In this document: positions 45,392-55,760 of the stretch, piece after piece
How positions within the stretch are numbered: the stretch's first letter is position 1
How the letters are laid out: each line of letters starts with the position of its first letter
From: Bradyrhizobium sp. ORS 278
Lineage (GTDB): Bacteria; Pseudomonadota; Alphaproteobacteria; Rhizobiales; Xanthobacteraceae
Reading direction: 5' to 3'
Length of the DNA: 64,000 bases
NCBI RefSeq assembly: GCF_000026145.1
Contig: NC_009445.1
Location: 2,666,001 to 2,730,000, forward strand
Position numbers and translations under genes: made by a program
Notes under the pieces: model-generated
What the model was told of the DNA's origin: nothing
Database searches by the model: none
What the model saw: the letters and a program-made list of their open reading frames with translations, nothing else

Positions 45392-46350
45392 GCTGTTAGT
45401 CCTTGTACTCCGGCATCCTGTCCATCGCGCGCCGCGACGGCGGCGTCAACCGATGTGGCGGGATGGCTGGCCGTCTGCGCCGTCCGGGCGGCGAGCTCGG
45501 CGACGCGCTCGATCGCGACCATCTCGGGCGATGACAGCCAGCTCGCGGTGAAAGTCAGCGGCGGGATGCGCAGGTCGGTCTCGAGCTCCTGCAGGCGGCC
45601 GTTCTCGATCTCGTTGGCGACGATGGCGGCGGGAATGACGGCGACGCCGAGGCCTTCGACGGCCATGTGAATCACCGTCGCAAGCGAGGCGCTGGCGTGC
45701 AGCCGCATCGGCGGCAGATGCGGGCGGTTGAACAGCGATCGGACATTGTCATAGGGTTGGGTGTTGCGCGGGAAGGTGATGATCGGGAAACGCGCCATCT
45801 GCTCGGCCGTGACGATGCCCTCGCCGAAGCCGAGCGCGGGGCTGGCGAGGAAGCTGATCGGATAGTCGCACAGCACGCGGCTGCGGATGCCCGATTCCGA
45901 GGGCGCGCCGAGCGCGAAGGCAAGCTCGATCTCCTGCGCCAGCAGGCGCGCGTGCAGGTTCGGCGTGACGTCGACCTCGATCTCCAGCGACAGGTTTGGA
46001 TAGCTCTTGTTGACGCTCTTGATCAGCCGCGGCAGCCAATCGTGCACGATGGTCTCGGCGACGCCGAGCCGGAGCACGCCGCGCATCGCCGAGCGGTCGC
46101 CGACCTCGGCCAGCATCTCCGCGCGCAGGCCGATCAGCTTCTCGGCATAGACCAGCATCTGCCGTCCGACCGCGGTCGGCGAGGCCACGCGATGGTCGCG
46201 GTTCAGCAGCTTGACGCCGAGCTCGCGCTCGAGCTGGGCGATGCGCTGGGAGATCGCCGGCTGGGTAGTATTGAGGCGCTGCGCCGCACCGCGGAAGCTG
46301 CCGAGCTTCGCGACCCAGAGAAACGTCTCGATGGAACGGAAATCCAACAT
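45388..46350 (-). CDS. LysR-family transcriptional regulator
   Basis: 320 residues. N-terminal winged helix MLDFRSIETFLWVAKLGSFRGAAQRLNTTQPAISQRIAQLERELGVKLL (family signature), then a periplasmic-binding-like effector domain (about 90-295). Coupled to the amidohydrolase downstream (ATGA overlap) and divergent from the DUF1445 gene, so it most likely controls both sides through the dyad at 46374-46394, with a substrate of the cluster as effector. Confidence 0.93.
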   Translation of the reverse strand: MLDFRSIETFLWVAKLGSFRGAAQRLNTTQPAISQRIAQLERELGVKLLNRDHRVASPTAVGRQMLVYAEKLIGLRAEMLAEVGDRSAMRGVLRLGVAETIVHDWLPRLIKSVNKSYPNLSLEIEVDVTPNLHARLLAQEIELAFALGAPSESGIRSRVLCDYPISFLASPALGFGEGIVTAEQMARFPIITFPRNTQPYDNVRSLFNRPHLPPMRLHASASLATVIHMAVEGLGVAVIPAAIVANEIENGRLQELETDLRIPPLTFTASWLSSPEMVAIERVAELAARTAQTASHPATSVDAAVAARDGQDAGVQGLTA

Positions 46351-46373
46351 TGGCCCCGCCTCGGATCAATTTG

Positions 46374-46394
46374 TTTTATCGATCCTGATTAAAA
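46374..46394. promoter_or_regulatory. LysR-type box in the shared divergent promoter
   Basis: TTTTA-(11)-TAAAA with perfect five-base arms and an 11-base spacer follows the T-N11-A rule for LysR sites. It lies 24 bp from the LysR start (46350) and 60 bp from the DUF1445 start (46455), in an AT-rich stretch of 104 bp that must hold both promoters. Confidence 0.6.
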
Positions 46395-46454
46395 ACGAAG
46401 ATTAGACTTTATAGCATGCCTGATGTTGAGTGAGTTTGTCGAGATCTTAGGCAA

Positions 46455-47282
46455 ATGGCACAAATGACTGTTTCTGCGGCATTGCAGCAATCGGCCGACG
46501 AAGCGGGGCTTCTCCCCAGCCATCAGGCTCGGCTGGACTATCGCACCGGCAAGGGATGGAGCACCGCGGGCGTGGCCAACGGCTTTGTCCAAGGCAATCT
46601 GGCCATCATCCCGGAGCGGTACGCCGGCGCCTTTCACCGCTTCTGCCAGCTCAATCCAAAACCGTGCCCGATCATCGGCATGTCCGATCCGGGCAATCCT
46701 CATATTCCGGCACTCGGCGCCGATCTGGACATTCGCACCGACGTGCCGCGCTACCGCGTCTGGCGCGATGGCGAGATGGTCGAGGAGCCGACCGATCTGC
46801 TCGCGCATTGGCGCGACGATCTCGTCACCTTCGTGCTCGGCTGCTCGTTCTCGTTCGAAGAGGCGCTGATGGCCGACGGCCTGCCGATCCGCCACATCGA
46901 GCAGGGCTGCCGCGTGCCGATGTACCGCACCAACATCGCCTGCACGCCATCGGGCCAGTTTGCGGGGCCCATGGTGGTCTCGATGCGCCCGTTCAAGCCA
47001 GCGCAGGCGATTCGCGCGGTGCAGATCACGACGCGCTTTCCCGCCGTGCACGGCGCGCCGGTGCATCTCGGCCTGCCCGAGCAGATCGGCATCGCCGATA
47101 TCAACACGCCCGACTACGGTGACCCGGTGCCGGTGGGTACGGACGAGATTCCTGTATTCTGGGCGTGCGGCGTGACCCCGCAGGCGGTGATCGCGGCGGC
47201 GAAGCTGCCGTTCGCCATCACCCATGCGCCAGGCCTGATGCTGATCACCGATCTCCGGAACAAGGATCTCGCCGTTCTGTAG
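46455..47282 (+). CDS. DUF1445 family protein (putative hydro-lyase / D-glutamate cyclase-like)
   Basis: 275 residues. Diagnostic segments are [67 protein letters not shown] and the conserved ending [37 protein letters not shown]. Family members are annotated as hydro-lyases and a eukaryotic relative acts on D-glutamate. No signal peptide. First gene on the plus side of the LysR divergent promoter, 63 bp before the binding protein gene. Likely converts a compound brought in by that transporter (inference). Confidence 0.88.
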   Translation: MAQMTVSAALQQSADEAGLLPSHQARLDYRTGKGWSTAGVANGFVQGNLAIIPERYAGAFHRFCQLNPKPCPIIGMSDPGNPHIPALGADLDIRTDVPRYRVWRDGEMVEEPTDLLAHWRDDLVTFVLGCSFSFEEALMADGLPIRHIEQGCRVPMYRTNIACTPSGQFAGPMVVSMRPFKPAQAIRAVQITTRFPAVHGAPVHLGLPEQIGIADINTPDYGDPVPVGTDEIPVFWACGVTPQAVIAAAKLPFAITHAPGLMLITDLRNKDLAVL

Positions 47283-47345
47283 AAGCCAGCCGCGGCGCTC
47301 ACGCCTTTGTCTTCGACGTCTTTCGTTTCACCAGAGGATCTTGCC

Positions 47346-48590
47346 ATGACCATCACGCGCCGTAACGTCCTGCTTGGAGCCACCGCTGCCGCCGCCCTCG
47401 GGCCGATCGCCGCCCGCGCGCAGACCTCCGAGGTGAAGATCGGCGTCATCTATCCGTTCTCGGGCGCCAGCGCGCAGATCGGCGTCGACGCGCAGCGCGC
47501 GTTCGAGACCGCGGCCGAGATCATCAACGGCAAATATGATTACGATCTCCCGCTTGCCCGCACCGAGGGCCTGCCGGGTCTCGGCGGCGCCAAGATCAAG
47601 CTGGTGTTTGCCGACCACCAGGCCGATCCGCAGAAGGGCCGCGCCGAGGCCGAGCGCCTGATCACCCAGGAGAAGGTGGCCGCCGTCATCGGTTCCTATC
47701 AGAGCGCCGTCGCGGTGACCGCGAGCCAGATCTGCGAGCGCTACCAGATCCCGTATCTCTCCGCTGACAACTCCTCGCCCAGCCTGCATCGCCGCGGCCT
47801 CAAGTATTATTTCCGCGCCGCGCCGCATGACGAGATGTTCTCGCAGGCGATGTTCGACTTCTTCGACGCGATGAAGAAGAAGGGCACCAAGATCGACACG
47901 CTCGCGTTGTTCCACGAGGACACGATCTTCGGCACCGATTCCAGCAACGCCCAGCTCAAGCTCGCGCAGGAACGCGGCTACAAGGTCGTCGCCGACATCA
48001 AGTACCGCGCCAACTCGCCGTCGCTGTCGGCCGAAGTGCAGCAGCTCAAGGCGGCCAATGCCGACGTGCTGATGCCGTCGAGCTACACCACCGACGGCAT
48101 CCTGCTGGTCAAGACCATGGCGGAACTCGGCTACAAGCCGAATGCGATCGTGGCCCAGGACGCCGGCTTCTCCGAGAAGGCGCTGTATGACGCGGTCGGC
48201 GACAAGCTCGAAGGCGTGATCTCGCGCGGCTCGTTCTCGCTCGACCTCGCCGCCAAGCGGCCGATGGTCGGCAAGATCAACGACATGTTCAAGGCGAAGT
48301 CGGGCAAGGACTTCAACGACTACTCGTCGCGCCAGTTCATGGGCCTGATCGTGATGGCTGACGCCATCAACCGCGCCAAGTCCACCGACGGCGAGAAGAT
48401 CCGCGACGCGCTGGCCGCGACCGACCTGCCGGGCGAGCAGACCATCATGCCGTGGAAGCGGGTCAAGTTCGATGAGAACGGCCAGAACAACGACGCCGAT
48501 CCGGTGCTGCTGCAATATGTCGGCGGCAAGTTCGTGACCATTTTCCCGGCCCAGGCTGCGGTGGCCGAAGCCAGCTGGCCGATGAAGTAA
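47346..48590 (+). CDS. Branched-chain-amino-acid-type ABC transporter substrate-binding protein
   Basis: 414 residues from ATG 47346 (agaggatcttgcc upstream). Signal peptide TRRNVLLGATAAAALGPIAARAQT has a twin arginine before the hydrophobic core, so Tat export is possible. The mature part opens VKIGVIYPFSGASAQIG, the type-1 periplasmic-binding (LivK-like) signature, with VIGSYQSAVAVTASQICERYQIPYLSADNSSPSL. Binds an amino acid or amide; given the nearby amidohydrolase and DUF1445 genes the ligand need not be a branched-chain amino acid. Confidence 0.93.
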   Translation: MTITRRNVLLGATAAAALGPIAARAQTSEVKIGVIYPFSGASAQIGVDAQRAFETAAEIINGKYDYDLPLARTEGLPGLGGAKIKLVFADHQADPQKGRAEAERLITQEKVAAVIGSYQSAVAVTASQICERYQIPYLSADNSSPSLHRRGLKYYFRAAPHDEMFSQAMFDFFDAMKKKGTKIDTLALFHEDTIFGTDSSNAQLKLAQERGYKVVADIKYRANSPSLSAEVQQLKAANADVLMPSSYTTDGILLVKTMAELGYKPNAIVAQDAGFSEKALYDAVGDKLEGVISRGSFSLDLAAKRPMVGKINDMFKAKSGKDFNDYSSRQFMGLIVMADAINRAKSTDGEKIRDALAATDLPGEQTIMPWKRVKFDENGQNNDADPVLLQYVGGKFVTIFPAQAAVAEASWPMK

Positions 48591-48602
48591 CTAACTCGGA
48601 TG

Positions 48603-48750
48603 TCGTCCCGGGCAAGCCGCGACGCGCGTCAGCGCGTGGCGGCGCCGACCCGGGACCCATACGCCGAGGCCGTGGTTGGACGATGACTGGCCGTCGTCGT
48701 GCCCCACACAAACAGTCGTGGTTATGGGTCCTGGCGTTCGCCAGGACGAC
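48603..48750. repeat. Palindromic repeat, family B, inside the Liv operon
   Basis: 'tcgtcccgggcaagccgcg' and 'gcgttcgccaggacgac' as outer ends, 'cgggacccata' and 'tatgggtcctgg' inside. Separates the binding-protein gene from the first permease gene; may stabilise the binding-protein end of the transcript. Confidence 0.8.
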
Positions 48751-48783
48751 ACCCCGAGTCACATCGAGAGTGGGGCAAGATCT

Positions 48784-49662
48784 GTGACAGCAGAAACAAT
48801 CATCCAAAGTCTCGCCAGCGGCCTGTTGATGGGCCTGCTCTACGGCCTGATTGCCGTAGGGCTGGCGCTCATCTTCGGCCTGATGGACGTCGTGAACTTC
48901 GCCCATGGCGAGTTCCTGATGATCGCGATGTATGCGACCTTCTTCCTATTCGCCTATTTTGCGCTCGATCCGCTGCTGTCGGCGCCGATCGTCGCGGCCG
49001 GATTGTTCGTCTTCGGCGCGGTGGTCTATTTGCTGATTGTCAGATTTGCCGTCCGCGCCAAGGCCAATACCGGCATGGTGCAGATCTTCTCCACCTTCGG
49101 CCTCGCCGTGCTGATGCGCGGCGTCGCGCAGTACTTCTTCACCCCCGACTATCGCAGCATTCCGCACTCCTGGCTCGGCGGCAAGACGATCTCGATCGCC
49201 GGCATCTATCTGCCGCAGCCGCAGCTGGTCGGCGCGCTGATCGCGATCGCCGCTTTTGCCGGCCTGTACTTCTTCATCCACCGCACCGATTTCGGCCGCG
49301 CGCTGGAGGCGACGCGCGAGGACGCTGGGGCGGTGGCGCTGGTCGGCATCGACAAGAACAAGGTGTTCGCGCTCGGCTGGGGCCTGGGCGCGGCGCTGGT
49401 CGGCCTTGCCGGCGCGGTCATGGCGATCTTCTTCTACGTCTTCCCCGATGTCGGCGCGTCGTTCGCGACCATCGCCTATGTGACGGTGGCGCTCGGCGGC
49501 TTCGGCAGCGTGTTCGGCGCCTTCGCCGGCGGCATCGTGGTCGGCCTCGTCGAGGCCATCACGACGCTGATCCTGCCGGCATCGCTCAAGACGGTCGGCA
49601 TCTACGCGGTCTATCTCCTCGTCGTCTTCATCCGCCCGCGTGGCCTGTTCGGATCGATCTGA
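48784..49662 (+). CDS. livH: Branched-chain-amino-acid-type ABC permease (LivH family)
   Basis: 292 residues from GTG 48784 with 'ggggcaagat' upstream; the frame runs back through the repeat but that is not coding-like. About eight helices. FGLMDVVNFAHGEFLMIAMY is the LivH hallmark, followed by RTDFGRALEATREDAGAVALVGID, the ATPase-contact loop, and GLVEAITTLILPASLKTVGIY. Its stop and the LivM start share one base (TGATG). Confidence 0.93.
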   Translation: MTAETIIQSLASGLLMGLLYGLIAVGLALIFGLMDVVNFAHGEFLMIAMYATFFLFAYFALDPLLSAPIVAAGLFVFGAVVYLLIVRFAVRAKANTGMVQIFSTFGLAVLMRGVAQYFFTPDYRSIPHSWLGGKTISIAGIYLPQPQLVGALIAIAAFAGLYFFIHRTDFGRALEATREDAGAVALVGIDKNKVFALGWGLGAALVGLAGAVMAIFFYVFPDVGASFATIAYVTVALGGFGSVFGAFAGGIVVGLVEAITTLILPASLKTVGIYAVYLLVVFIRPRGLFGSI

Positions 49663-50666
49663 TGGACAAGGCATTCGTTCAACGCCGCCGGCGTGATCTC
49701 ATCCTCGCCGCATTCCTCGCCGCGATGGCCGCGGCCGTGCCGTTCTTCGTCAAGGACGTCTACGTCCAGAACATCATGGTGCTGACCCTGATGTATGCGG
49801 CGCTGTCGCAGAGCTGGAACATCCTGTCCGGCTATTGCGGCCAGATCTCGCTCGGGCACGCGCTGTATTTTGGCCTCGGCGCCTATACGACCGCGATCCT
49901 GTTCACCAAGTTCGGCGTGCTGCCATGGTTCGGCATGCTCGCTGGCGGCCTGATCTCCGCTGTGATCGCGATGGCGCTCGGCTATCCCTGCTTCCGGCTC
50001 GGCGGCCATTACTTCGTGATCGCCACCATCGTCATCGCCGAGATCACGCTGCTCCTGTTCCAGAACTGGGACTTCGCAGGGGCCGCGCTCGGCATCGACA
50101 TTCCGGTGCGGCGCGACTCCTGGCTGACGTTCCAGTTCACCCGCTCGAAGCTGCCATACTTCTACTTCGCGCTCGTGCTGGCCTGCGTCGCCTGGTTCGT
50201 CACCTGGTGGCTGGAGGATTCCAAATGGGGCTATTGGTGGCGCGCGGTGAAGGACAATCCGCTCGCGGCCGAGAGCCTCGGTGTCGACGTGTTCAATTCC
50301 AAGATGGGCGCGGCTGCCGTGTCCGCCTTCCTGGTCGCGATCGGCGGCAGCTTCTATGCGCAGTTCGTCAGCTACATCGATCCCGAGAGCGTGATGGGCT
50401 TCCAGTTCTCGCTGCTGATGGCGTTGCCGGCCGTGCTCGGCGGCATCGGCACCCTCTGGGGCCCGATGCTCGGCGCGGTCATCCTGATCCCGCTCACCGA
50501 GCTGACCCGTTCTTACATCGGTGGCTCCGGCCGCGGCGTCGACCTGATCGTCTATGGCGGCCTGATCATCGCGATCTCGCTGGCGCGGCCGCAGGGCCTG
50601 GTCAGCCTGTTCTCCCGCAAGCCGAAGACGGCGGCGCAGCCGGCGCGAGAGGCGGTGGCGTCATGA
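49662..50666 (+). CDS. livM: Branched-chain-amino-acid-type ABC permease (LivM family)
   Basis: 334 residues. MYAALSQSWNILSGYCGQISLGHALYFGLGAYT is the LivM signature; the ATPase-contact loop is WRAVKDNPLAAESLGVDVFNSKMGAAAVSAF. Its end overlaps LivG by four bases (ATGA). With LivH it forms the membrane channel. Confidence 0.94.
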   Translation: MDKAFVQRRRRDLILAAFLAAMAAAVPFFVKDVYVQNIMVLTLMYAALSQSWNILSGYCGQISLGHALYFGLGAYTTAILFTKFGVLPWFGMLAGGLISAVIAMALGYPCFRLGGHYFVIATIVIAEITLLLFQNWDFAGAALGIDIPVRRDSWLTFQFTRSKLPYFYFALVLACVAWFVTWWLEDSKWGYWWRAVKDNPLAAESLGVDVFNSKMGAAAVSAFLVAIGGSFYAQFVSYIDPESVMGFQFSLLMALPAVLGGIGTLWGPMLGAVILIPLTELTRSYIGGSGRGVDLIVYGGLIIAISLARPQGLVSLFSRKPKTAAQPAREAVAS

Positions 50667-51377
50667 CCGCATTGTTGGAAACCCGCAACATCACCCAGCG
50701 CTTCTCGGGCCTGACCGCGAACTCCGACGTCTCGATCTCGGTCGGCCGCGGCGAGATCGTCGGCCTGATCGGTCCGAACGGCGCCGGCAAGTCCACCCTG
50801 TTCAACCTGATTGCCGGCGCGTTCAAGCCGACCGAAGGCCAGATCCTGTTCGACGGCGAGGACGTCACGGCGCTGCCGGCGGCGGAACGCTGCCAGCGCG
50901 GCATCGGCCGCACCTTCCAGGTGGTCAAGAGCTTCGAGAGCATGACGGTCATCGAGAACGTCATCGTCGGCTCACTGGTGCGTACCACCAACATGCGCGA
51001 CGCCCGCCGCAAGGCGCATGAGGTGCTGGCCTTCTGCGGGCTCGATGCGCGCGCGGATGTGCTGGCGAGCGACCTCGTGCCGTCGGAGAAGCGTCGGCTG
51101 GAAGTGGCGCGCGCGCTGGCGACCGAGCCGAAGCTGCTGCTGCTCGACGAGGTGCTGACCGGTCTCACGCCGGTCGAGTCGCAGAAGGGCGTCGAGCTCG
51201 TGCGCCGCGTGCGCGACACCGGCATCACGGTGCTGATGGTCGAGCACGTCATGGAGATCGTGATGCCGCTGGTCGACCGCGCCATCGTGCTGGACCTCGG
51301 CAAGGTGCTGATCGAGGGCAGCCCCAAGGACGTCGTCCGCGACCCCAAAGTCATTTCGGCCTATCTGGGAGACCGCC

Positions 51378-51394
<17 letters not shown>
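50663..51394 (+). CDS. livG: Branched-chain-amino-acid-type ABC ATPase (LivG family), variant signature motif
   Basis: 243 residues. Walker A GPNGAGKST, Q-loop IGRTFQ, Walker B LLLLDE, and H-loop MVEHVMEIV. The usual LivG signature (LPYGxQRRLEIARA) reads LVPSEKRRLEVARA and the following DEPxxGL reads DEVLTGL, so the ABC signature is divergent though the flanks are kept. Some Liv-type ATPases of rhizobia share this form (from memory). It overlaps LivF by 17 bases. Confidence 0.92.
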
Positions 51395-52082
<688 letters not shown>

Positions 52083-52093
52083 GGCGATGACCT

Positions 52094-52228
52094 CGTAGGG
52101 TGGGCACAGCGGCGCCGTCAGGCGTCGCGTGCCCACCAGCGGTGCCGATGAGGAAAGACGGTGGGCACGGCGCGGGAGATGGCGTCGTAAATCATCGGAG
52201 TCTTTGGCGCGCCTTTGCCCACCCTACG
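52094..52228. repeat. Palindromic repeat, family E
   Basis: cgtagggtgggcacagcg at 52094 and gcctttgcccaccctacg ending at 52228; inner 'cgtgcccacc' and 'ggtgggcacg'. Starts 12 bases after the LivF stop. Confidence 0.9.
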
Positions 52229-52268
52229 CACCGAGCAAAGTCGCGAGACGACGGCGCTGTGCGATACA

Positions 52269-52428
52269 GCGCCCTCGCCCCTTGTGGGAGAGGGCATGTA
52301 TGGCCTCTCCGCGCATTCGGTTGGGTGAGGGGTATCTCTCCGCAAGCGAGCTCGTGGATGCATACCCCTCACCCAACCGAGTTTGCTGCGCTGTCCTACA
52401 TGCCCTCTCCCACAAGGGGCGAGGGCGC
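52269..52428. repeat. Long nested palindromic repeat, family F
   Basis: Perfect 32-bp outer arms at 52269-52300 and 52397-52428, and perfect 19-bp inner arms at 52317-52335 and 52362-52380. The loop (52336-52361) can also pair partly (gcgagctcg). It is the strongest hairpin in the window and lies between convergent LivF and the polyamine-type permease. No gene was seen in 52083-52507. Confidence 0.92.
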
Positions 52429-52507
52429 ATATACGAGCACCGCGCTCGCGGCTTGTCGCTAGACATCGCGGCAATGAGTTCGGTCGTGACCGCTTCGGCG
52501 TGAACTC

Positions 52508-53410
52508 TTACACCATCCCTTTGCCGGCATCCGACCCCTGCCGTCTCTGGCGGGCCTGTAGCACCAAAATCACCGACAGCGCGGCGAAGATCACCATGAA
52601 CGACACCGCCGAGGTCAGCGTGCCCAGCGCGTAGATGTCGGGCTTGGTCACCGTCGTCGTCAGGCCCTGCAGTTCCAGCGGCAGCGTGTTCACCGAGCCG
52701 ATAGCCTGGCTCGAACGGGCGAGTTCGTCCCAGGACAGCGTGAAGCCGAACAGGCCGATGCCGACGACGGACGGCAGAATGATCGGCAGCACGACGTGGC
52801 GGAAGGTCTGCCAGGGGGTGGCGCCGAGGTCGCGGGCGGCTTCCTCGAGGCGGCCGTCGAAGCGGTTGAAGATCGCGAACATGATCAGGAGGCCGAACGG
52901 CAAGGTCCAGGTCAGGTGCGCGCCGAGGCCGGAGGTGAACAGGCCCATCGCGGTGGTGTGCCCCTCGGCCAGCCAGCCCAGGCCATAATCGGCGGCGTGC
53001 TTGTTGATGAAGTCGTCGACCAGCCGGAACTCGAGCGCGATGCCGAGCGAGGTGATGATCGAGGGCATGATCAGGCTGGCGATCGCGGTGTAGAACAGCA
53101 TCGAGGCGCCGCGGAACGGCTTGCGGAACGCCATGCCTGCCGCGACCGACAGCACGACCGTGATGACCATCACCACGAGCCCGAGTGCCAGCGAGCGCTT
53201 GAAGGCGGCGCCGATGTCGACGATGCCGCCGCCGGAAAACACCTTTCCGAACCAGGTCAGCGACACGCCGTTCATCGGGAAGGTGAGGCCGCCGTCCGGG
53301 CCCTGGAACGACAGGATGTAGATCGCGATCATCGGCCCGTACAGGAACAGCACATAGGCCGAGAAGAACGCCGCGAGGATGTAGAAGGAGCGGGGGCGCT
53401 TGTCTCCCAT
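52508..53410 (-). CDS. Spermidine/putrescine-type ABC permease (PotC-like)
   Basis: 300 residues. Six helices; the EAA loop is EEAARDLGATPWQTFRHVVLPIILPSVVGIG, typical of PotC. FTLSWDELARSSQAIGSVNTLPL follows it. Last gene of a four-gene minus-strand operon (ATPase, binding protein, PotB-like, PotC-like), starting three bases after the PotB-like stop. Confidence 0.92.
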   Translation of the reverse strand: MGDKRPRSFYILAAFFSAYVLFLYGPMIAIYILSFQGPDGGLTFPMNGVSLTWFGKVFSGGGIVDIGAAFKRSLALGLVVMVITVVLSVAAGMAFRKPFRGASMLFYTAIASLIMPSIITSLGIALEFRLVDDFINKHAADYGLGWLAEGHTTAMGLFTSGLGAHLTWTLPFGLLIMFAIFNRFDGRLEEAARDLGATPWQTFRHVVLPIILPSVVGIGLFGFTLSWDELARSSQAIGSVNTLPLELQGLTTTVTKPDIYALGTLTSAVSFMVIFAALSVILVLQARQRRQGSDAGKGMV

Positions 53411-53413
53411 CTC

Positions 53414-54367
53414 TCAGAGCTCCTTGCGCACGTCGACGATCCGCGTCAGCGCGGAGATGATGATGATGGTGATGCCGAGCAGGATCACGGCATTCGCCGC
53501 GGCGGCCGGGAATTGCAGCGCCGAGAGGCGCGCCTCGATGATCTTGCCGGCCGAGGCGATCTGCTGGCCGCCCATCACGCCGATGGTGACGAAATCGCCC
53601 ATCACGATGGTGATGACGAAGATCGAGCCGATCACGATGCCCGGCTTCGACAAGGGAATCACGATGTTGACCAGCGTCTGCCAGCCCGACGCACCGGCGT
53701 CATAGGCGGCCTCGATCAGCCGCTTGTCGATGCGGATCATCGAATTGAAGATCGGCACCACCATGAAGAAGGTGAACAGGTGCACCAGCGCCAGCACCAC
53801 CGAGAATTCCGAGAACAGCAGCCACTCGACCGGCTTGTTGATGACGCCAGCGCCGACGAGGCCCTGGTTGACCAGGCCGTTGCGGCCGAGCAGGGGGATC
53901 CAGGCGATCATCCGGATCACGTTGGAGGTCCAGAACGGGATCGTGCACAACAGCGACAGCACGATCTGCCAGGTCTTGCTGCGGACGTGGAAGGCGAGGA
54001 AATAGGCGACCCAGAACCCGATCAGCAGCGTGAGGCTCCAGGTGAGCAGGCAGAGCTTCAGCGTCTTCAGATAGGTCTTCAGGATGGTGCACAGCTCGGG
54101 CAGGTTGGCGACACAGCCCTCGAACGTGTCCGTGTAGCCGCGGAAGCTGAACGCCGGGATCATCTCGTATTCGTTGTAGTCCCAGGCGCTGACGACGACG
54201 ACGAGCACCAGCGGCAGCAGGAAGAACAGCGCGAACACCAGCATCATCGGCCCGGCCTGCAGCCAGGCGATCGACCGCATCGTGAGCTTGCGCAACGTGC
54301 TCTCCGCGGGCGCGATGGTGTCGGGCGAATTGTCGATCGTCACGGCCACGGCAATACCTGTCGTCAA
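53414..54367 (-). CDS. Spermidine/putrescine-type ABC permease (PotB-like)
   Basis: 317 residues if TTG 54367 is the start; GTG 54349, with ACAGG upstream, is equally possible and would remove six residues. Helices begin at about 35 (MMLVFALFFLLPLVLVVVVSAW). A large periplasmic loop follows (YNEYEMIPAFSFRGYTDTFEG). EAA loop is EAAYDAGASGWQTLVNIVIPLSKPGIV. Partner of the PotC-like permease. Confidence 0.91.
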   Translation of the reverse strand: MTTGIAVAVTIDNSPDTIAPAESTLRKLTMRSIAWLQAGPMMLVFALFFLLPLVLVVVVSAWDYNEYEMIPAFSFRGYTDTFEGCVANLPELCTILKTYLKTLKLCLLTWSLTLLIGFWVAYFLAFHVRSKTWQIVLSLLCTIPFWTSNVIRMIAWIPLLGRNGLVNQGLVGAGVINKPVEWLLFSEFSVVLALVHLFTFFMVVPIFNSMIRIDKRLIEAAYDAGASGWQTLVNIVIPLSKPGIVIGSIFVITIVMGDFVTIGVMGGQQIASAGKIIEARLSALQFPAAAANAVILLGITIIIISALTRIVDVRKEL

Positions 54368-54435
54368 GTCGCAGATGACTGAGAAGATCTGCCGCGCCCA
54401 CGACCATCGCGGGCGCGGCAGCTATGGTGGTCACA

Positions 54436-55725
54436 TCAGGCGGCGATGAACTCGTTCCACTTGCGGACCATGTAGTCGTTCTCGTCCATCACGGCGTTCC
54501 AGCACACGACGCCGCCCATGCGGTCGTCGTAGGAGCCGCCGTCGCGTACCGCGCCGGCCTTCTCCATCAGGGTGCCGTCCGGCGCCTTGATGTCGCTCTT
54601 GGCGGGCTTGCCTTCCATCCAGTAGCCCCACTCGTCCTCGGTCATGTTGGCCTTGGCGGTGGAGAGCACGGCCGAGTAGTAGCCCTGACGGTTCAGATAG
54701 GCGCCGGCCCAGCCGGACAGATACCAGTTGACGAACTCATAGGCCCAGTCGAGCTTCGGTCCGCCGGCAACCGCCTTGGAGACGCAGAAGCCCGACGCCC
54801 AGGAGCGATAGCCCTCCTTCAGCGGCTGGAAGGTGCAGGCGATGCCCATCGAGCGCACCTTGGTGACGGCCGGCGACCACATCGACTGGATCACCGTCTC
54901 GCCCGAGGCCATCAGGTTGACCGACTCGTTGAAGTCCTTCCAGAACGCGCGGAACTGACCGGCCTTCTTGGCCTCGGTCAGCACCTTCATGGTCAGGTCG
55001 ATCTCGGCCTTGGTCATGTTGCCCTTGTCGGCATATTTGTACTGGCCGGTGGCCTCGACGACGAGGGCGGCGTCCATGATGCCGATCGAGGGGATGTTGA
55101 GGATCGAGGCCTTGCCCTTGAATTCGGGGTTCAGCAGCTCGGCCCAGGAGTTGATTGGGCGCTTGATCAGGTCGGGACGGATGCCGAGCGTGTCGGCGTT
55201 GTAGACCGTCGGGATCAGCGTGACGTATTCGGTCGGCGTCGCCGAGAACGTCTTGGAGTTCGGGCCGTCGAGATACAGCACCTTCCAAGGCGCAGTGCCC
55301 TGGCCGCCGATCTTCTTGCCGTTCGGCAGCTCGCCTTTGGTGAAGACGGGCGTGATGTTGTCGAATTCCTTGATCTTGCGCGCATCGAGCGGGAAGATGT
55401 TGCCCGACGGCACCAGCTTCTTCAGCGAGAAATATTCGGTGTCGAGCACGTCGAACGAGTTCGGCTGCGTGATCACGCGCTTGGTGACGTCGTCGGTGGT
55501 CGCCGTGATGTATTCGATCTTGATGCCGGTGTCGGCGAGGCACTTCTTCGAGATCTCGTCGCCCTCGTTCACGGCGGTGCCGAGATAGCGCAGCACCTTC
55601 GGATCGGCGGCATGGACGTAGGGCGCGCTGAGCAGCGTGCCCGTGCCGGCGAGGCCGGCAACGCCGGCCGCGCCCTTGAGCAGCGAACGGCGGTTGATGG
55701 ATGTCTTTTTCGATCGATCGCTCAT
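54436..55725 (-). CDS. Spermidine/putrescine-type ABC transporter substrate-binding protein
   Basis: 429 residues from ATG 55725, with AGGAG six bases upstream; ATG 55731 overlaps that site and is less likely. Twin-arginine signal: KKTSINRRSLLKGAAGVAGLAGTG with cleavage near PYVHAADP. The mature protein is a type-2 periplasmic-binding protein with VLRYLGTAVN, YNADTLGIRPD and SWAELLNPEFKGKASILNIPS, the PotD pattern. The ligand may be a polyamine or another cationic compound; the sequence does not decide. Confidence 0.92.
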   Translation of the reverse strand: MSDRSKKTSINRRSLLKGAAGVAGLAGTGTLLSAPYVHAADPKVLRYLGTAVNEGDEISKKCLADTGIKIEYITATTDDVTKRVITQPNSFDVLDTEYFSLKKLVPSGNIFPLDARKIKEFDNITPVFTKGELPNGKKIGGQGTAPWKVLYLDGPNSKTFSATPTEYVTLIPTVYNADTLGIRPDLIKRPINSWAELLNPEFKGKASILNIPSIGIMDAALVVEATGQYKYADKGNMTKAEIDLTMKVLTEAKKAGQFRAFWKDFNESVNLMASGETVIQSMWSPAVTKVRSMGIACTFQPLKEGYRSWASGFCVSKAVAGGPKLDWAYEFVNWYLSGWAGAYLNRQGYYSAVLSTAKANMTEDEWGYWMEGKPAKSDIKAPDGTLMEKAGAVRDGGSYDDRMGGVVCWNAVMDENDYMVRKWNEFIAA

Positions 55726-55760
55726 GATCATCTCCTTGGGATAAGAACGAGTAGGCGAAA

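Noticed and set aside
52269..52428. CRISPR array or CRISPR-like repeat
   Set aside because: There are only two arms, inverted to each other and nested; no direct repeats with regular unique spacers, and no cas genes in the window.
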